Source of the DNA: Streptomyces sp. Isolate_45
Lineage (GTDB): Bacteria; Actinomycetota; Actinomycetes; Streptomycetales; Streptomycetaceae
Direction: 5' to 3'
NCBI RefSeq assembly: GCF_024721315.2
Contig: NZ_JANFAK020000097.1
Span: forward strand, 1-33,139
DNA length: 33,139 bases
The translations under genes and the position numbers were made by a program. Positions 31,173-33,139 of the stretch are shown piece after piece; the first letter of the stretch is position 1, and every line of letters starts with the position of its first letter. Under the pieces are notes generated by a model. It had not been told where the DNA came from. It searched no databases and saw nothing but the letters and a program-made list of their open reading frames with translations.

Positions 31173-32426
31173 TCAGCGGCCTTCGGCCGCCTTGGCCGCA
31201 ATGTCCGTACGGTGCTGCGATCCGTCGAGCCGGATGCGCGCCACGGCCTTATACGCCTTCTCGCGGGCCTGCGCCAGATCGGATCCGGTCGCCGTCACCG
31301 AGAGCACCCGACCGCCCGCGCTGACGACCGCGTCGCCCTGGCTCCGGGTGCCGGCGTGCAGCACGTAGGCGTCGGGGCCGTCCTGCTCCGCCACCTCGGC
31401 CAGGCCCTCGATCGGGTCGCCGGTGCGCGGCGTCTCCGGGTAGTTGTGAGAGGCGATGACCACCGTTACGGCCGCCTCGTCGCTCCAGGTGAGCGGGGCC
31501 CCGACGTCCAGGGTGCCGTTGGCGGCGTTCAGCAGGACGCCCGCCAGCGGGGTGCGGAGCCGGGCGAGGACCACCTGGGTCTCGGGGTCGCCGAAGCGCG
31601 CGTTGAACTCGATGACGCGGGTGCCGCGGCCGGTGAGGGCGAGGCCCGCGTAGAGCAGTCCGGAGAAGGGGGTGCCGCGGCGGCGGAGTTCGTCGACGGT
31701 GGGCTGGAGCACCAGCTCCATGACCTCGTCGACGAGCTTGGGGTCGGCCCACGGGAGCGGTGAGTACGCGCCCATGCCGCCGGTGTTGGGGCCCTCGTCG
31801 CCGTCGAGCGCGCGCTTGAAGTCCTGCGCGGGCTGGAGCGGCAGCACGGTGACGCCGTCGGTGATGGCGAAGAGGGACACCTCGGGGCCGTCGAGGTACT
31901 CCTCGATGACGACGCGGTCGCAGGCCAGCGCGTGGGCGCGGGCCGCGGCCAGGTCGTCGGTGACGACGACGCCCTTGCCCGCGGCGAGGCCGTCGTCCTT
32001 GACGACGTACGGGGGACCGAAGGCGTCGAGGGCCTCGTCCACCTCTTCCGGGGTGGCGCAGACGTAGCTGCGCGCGGTCGGGACCCCGGCGGCGGCCATG
32101 ACGTCCTTGGCGAAGGCCTTGGACCCCTCCAGCCGGGCCGCTGCCGCGGACGGGCCGAAGACGGGGATGCCGGCCTCGCGGACGGCGTCGCCGACCCCGG
32201 CGACCAGCGGGGCCTCCGGGCCGACGACGACCAGGTCGGCGCCGAGTTCGGTGGCGAGTCGGGCGACGGCGTCGCCGTCGAGGGCGTCGACCGGGCGCAG
32301 CTCGGCCACCTCGGCGATGCCGGCGTTGCCGGGAGCGCAGTACAGCGCGTTGACGTCGGGGTCGAGGGACAGAGAGCGGCACAGGGCATGTTCGCGGGCG
32401 CCGCCGCCGATGACGAGGACCTTCAC
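31173..32426 (-). CDS. purD: Phosphoribosylamine-glycine ligase (GAR synthetase)
   Basis: PurD joins glycine to phosphoribosylamine, the second step of the pathway and the one that takes the unstable PurF product. The 417-residue ATP-grasp enzyme shows the N-terminal VLVIGGGAREHAL, the lid and ATP-binding region FAKDVMAAAGVPTA ... VVKDDGLAAGKGVVV, and the signature EGPNTGGMGAYSP and IEFNARFGDPE. The GTG at 32426 fits the family N-terminus; the frame extends to 32480 but adds unrelated residues. A weak GGGCGG is the only ribosome site. dnaX ends 60 bases upstream on the same strand. Confidence 0.97.
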   Translation of the reverse strand: MKVLVIGGGAREHALCRSLSLDPDVNALYCAPGNAGIAEVAELRPVDALDGDAVARLATELGADLVVVGPEAPLVAGVGDAVREAGIPVFGPSAAAARLEGSKAFAKDVMAAAGVPTARSYVCATPEEVDEALDAFGPPYVVKDDGLAAGKGVVVTDDLAAARAHALACDRVVIEEYLDGPEVSLFAITDGVTVLPLQPAQDFKRALDGDEGPNTGGMGAYSPLPWADPKLVDEVMELVLQPTVDELRRRGTPFSGLLYAGLALTGRGTRVIEFNARFGDPETQVVLARLRTPLAGVLLNAANGTLDVGAPLTWSDEAAVTVVIASHNYPETPRTGDPIEGLAEVAEQDGPDAYVLHAGTRSQGDAVVSAGGRVLSVTATGSDLAQAREKAYKAVARIRLDGSQHRTDIAAKAAEGR

Positions 32427-32486
32427 GCCGCCCAGGGTAGCCCGGACTGCGCGGCCGGTTTCGTGCGGCCACCCAACCACGGGGCG

Positions 32487-33139
32487 CTACTCATTCGTGT
32501 ATTCCTCCACAACGGTCGCTCCGAGCTCGCGCACGATCAGGTCGTGCCCGGACAGCGCGCTCTCCACGAGGTCGGGATCGTCCGCCTCCGCGACGTCGTC
32601 CTCGGGGGCCACCGGCGGCGGTGCCTGCTGTGCGGGGGGCTGCTGCGCGGGAGCCTGCCGCTGGGCCTGCTCGTACGACTGCTGCGGCGCGGCGGGGGCC
32701 TGCGGCTGCTGCTGCGCGGGCGGCGGGTTGTAGGCGGGGGCGGGCGGGGCGTACGAACCCTGGGCCGCGGGGGCGGGGCCGCCGCCCTGGCCGACGACCG
32801 CCTCGATCCTCCAGTTGACCTGGAACTGCTCGGCCAGGACCGCCTTCAGGACCTCCTCGCTGCCGCTGCTCGCGAAGTTGTCGCGGGCTCCGGGGTTGGG
32901 GAAGCCGAGCTGGAGGGTGGTTCCGTCGAAGCCGGTGACCTGGGCGTTCTGGCTGAGCAGGATCCAGGTGAAGCGGCGCCGGTTCTTGACGGCCTCCAGG
33001 ATTCCGGGCCACATCGCCTGGACCTGACCGGCCCCGGCGGCCATGCCGGGGGAGGGCGCGGGCGCGGCGGACGCGGCGGCGGTCGGCTGGGACGCGGGGG
33101 CCGACGGGGCCGGGGCGGGCGCCGGGGTCCCGCTGCCGG
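32487..33139 (-). CDS. dnaX: DNA polymerase III subunit gamma/tau, C-terminal part (partial)
   Basis: The frame is open from the window edge to TAG at 32487-32489 (about 217 codons) and encodes the C-terminal tail of a DnaX protein. The core WPGILEAVKNRRRFTWILLSQNAQV ... LQLGFPNPGARDNFASSG ... VLKAVLAEQF is the domain-III/IV-like region seen in actinobacterial DnaX. It is flanked by Pro/Ala/Gln-rich linkers and an acidic C-terminus (EDDVAEADDPDLVESALSG). The clamp-loader ATPase and zinc-binding N-terminus lie outside the window. Gene identity is supported by the domain and by purD lying next to dnaX in Streptomyces, as I recall. Low-complexity linkers are normal for this protein. Confidence 0.88.
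   Translation of the reverse strand, partial: GSGTPAPAPAPSAPASQPTAAASAAPAPSPGMAAGAGQVQAMWPGILEAVKNRRRFTWILLSQNAQVTGFDGTTLQLGFPNPGARDNFASSGSEEVLKAVLAEQFQVNWRIEAVVGQGGGPAPAAQGSYAPPAPAYNPPPAQQQPQAPAAPQQSYEQAQRQAPAQQPPAQQAPPPVAPEDDVAEADDPDLVESALSGHDLIVRELGATVVEEYTNE

Overview
This window is chromosomal core DNA from a Streptomyces or a very close relative. The evidence is the very high G+C, frequent GTG starts, a 68-residue BldC that matches the Streptomyces developmental regulator as I know it, an Lsr2-type protein, a Tat-exported sulfatase, and a scattered purine locus. The gene order (hrpA, tRNA-Asp, bldC, a hypothetical gene, valine dehydrogenase, a DUF3073 gene, purM, purF ... purL, purQ, purS, an lsr2-like gene, tRNA-Gly genes ... 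purC ... purD, dnaX) agrees with my memory of the S. coelicolor SCO4067-SCO4092 region. That match is recalled, not computed.

Layout. Positions 1-262 hold the start of a divergent secreted protein. 373-4296 is an HrpA-type DEAH helicase, followed by tRNA-Asp and a strong terminator. 4486-5961 contains bldC inside long non-coding flanks that carry several inverted repeats. 5962-6816 is an unrecognised conserved-looking gene that ends inside a 91-bp MITE-like inverted repeat. 7089-8760 holds valine dehydrogenase and a DUF3073 protein. purM and purF (8854-11548, minus strand) follow. 11742-13449 holds a cysteine-containing leader peptide and a sulfatase. 13502-17865 is a minus-strand group: ArsR-type regulator, M23 peptidase, a membrane protein with a Ser-run/Gly-Cys tail, a maleylpyruvate-isomerase-like protein and a META-domain lipoprotein. 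17992-21181 is purS-purQ-purL, tightly coupled and divergent from an Lsr2-like gene. 21911-22133 holds two tRNA-Gly genes. 22298-25894 is an ABC exporter plus a two-component system, bracketed by a second copy of the tRNA-Gly(GCC)-terminator cassette. purC, a dimethylformamidase-beta-like protein, a degenerate M48-like membrane protein next to a 16-bp tandem repeat, purD and the 3' end of dnaX complete the window.

How the genes work together. PurF, PurD, PurSQL and PurM cover PRPP to AIR except for the GAR transformylase step. PurC acts later, after the AIR carboxylation that would be done by genes outside the window. The purine genes lie on the minus strand in separate transcription units. 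Valine dehydrogenase links branched-chain amino acid catabolism to precursor supply. BldC and the Lsr2-like protein are DNA-binding regulators.

The most striking observation is the tRNA-Gly(UCC) at 21911-21982. It lacks the D-loop GG pair and has GTGC where the T-arm normally has GTTC. These are the features of the non-proteinogenic staphylococcal tRNA-Gly species that donate glycine to peptidoglycan bridges. Streptomyces peptidoglycan carries a single-glycine bridge, so this tRNA may be dedicated to the cell wall. Both ordinary tRNA-Gly(GCC) genes in the window keep the canonical D and T loops. Other points worth following up are the sulfur-type leader peptide before the sulfatase, the 16-bp tandem repeat that begins at a stop codon, the MITE-like element, the Ser/Gly-Cys tail, probable leaderless transcripts, and a palindromic operator before the exporter operon.
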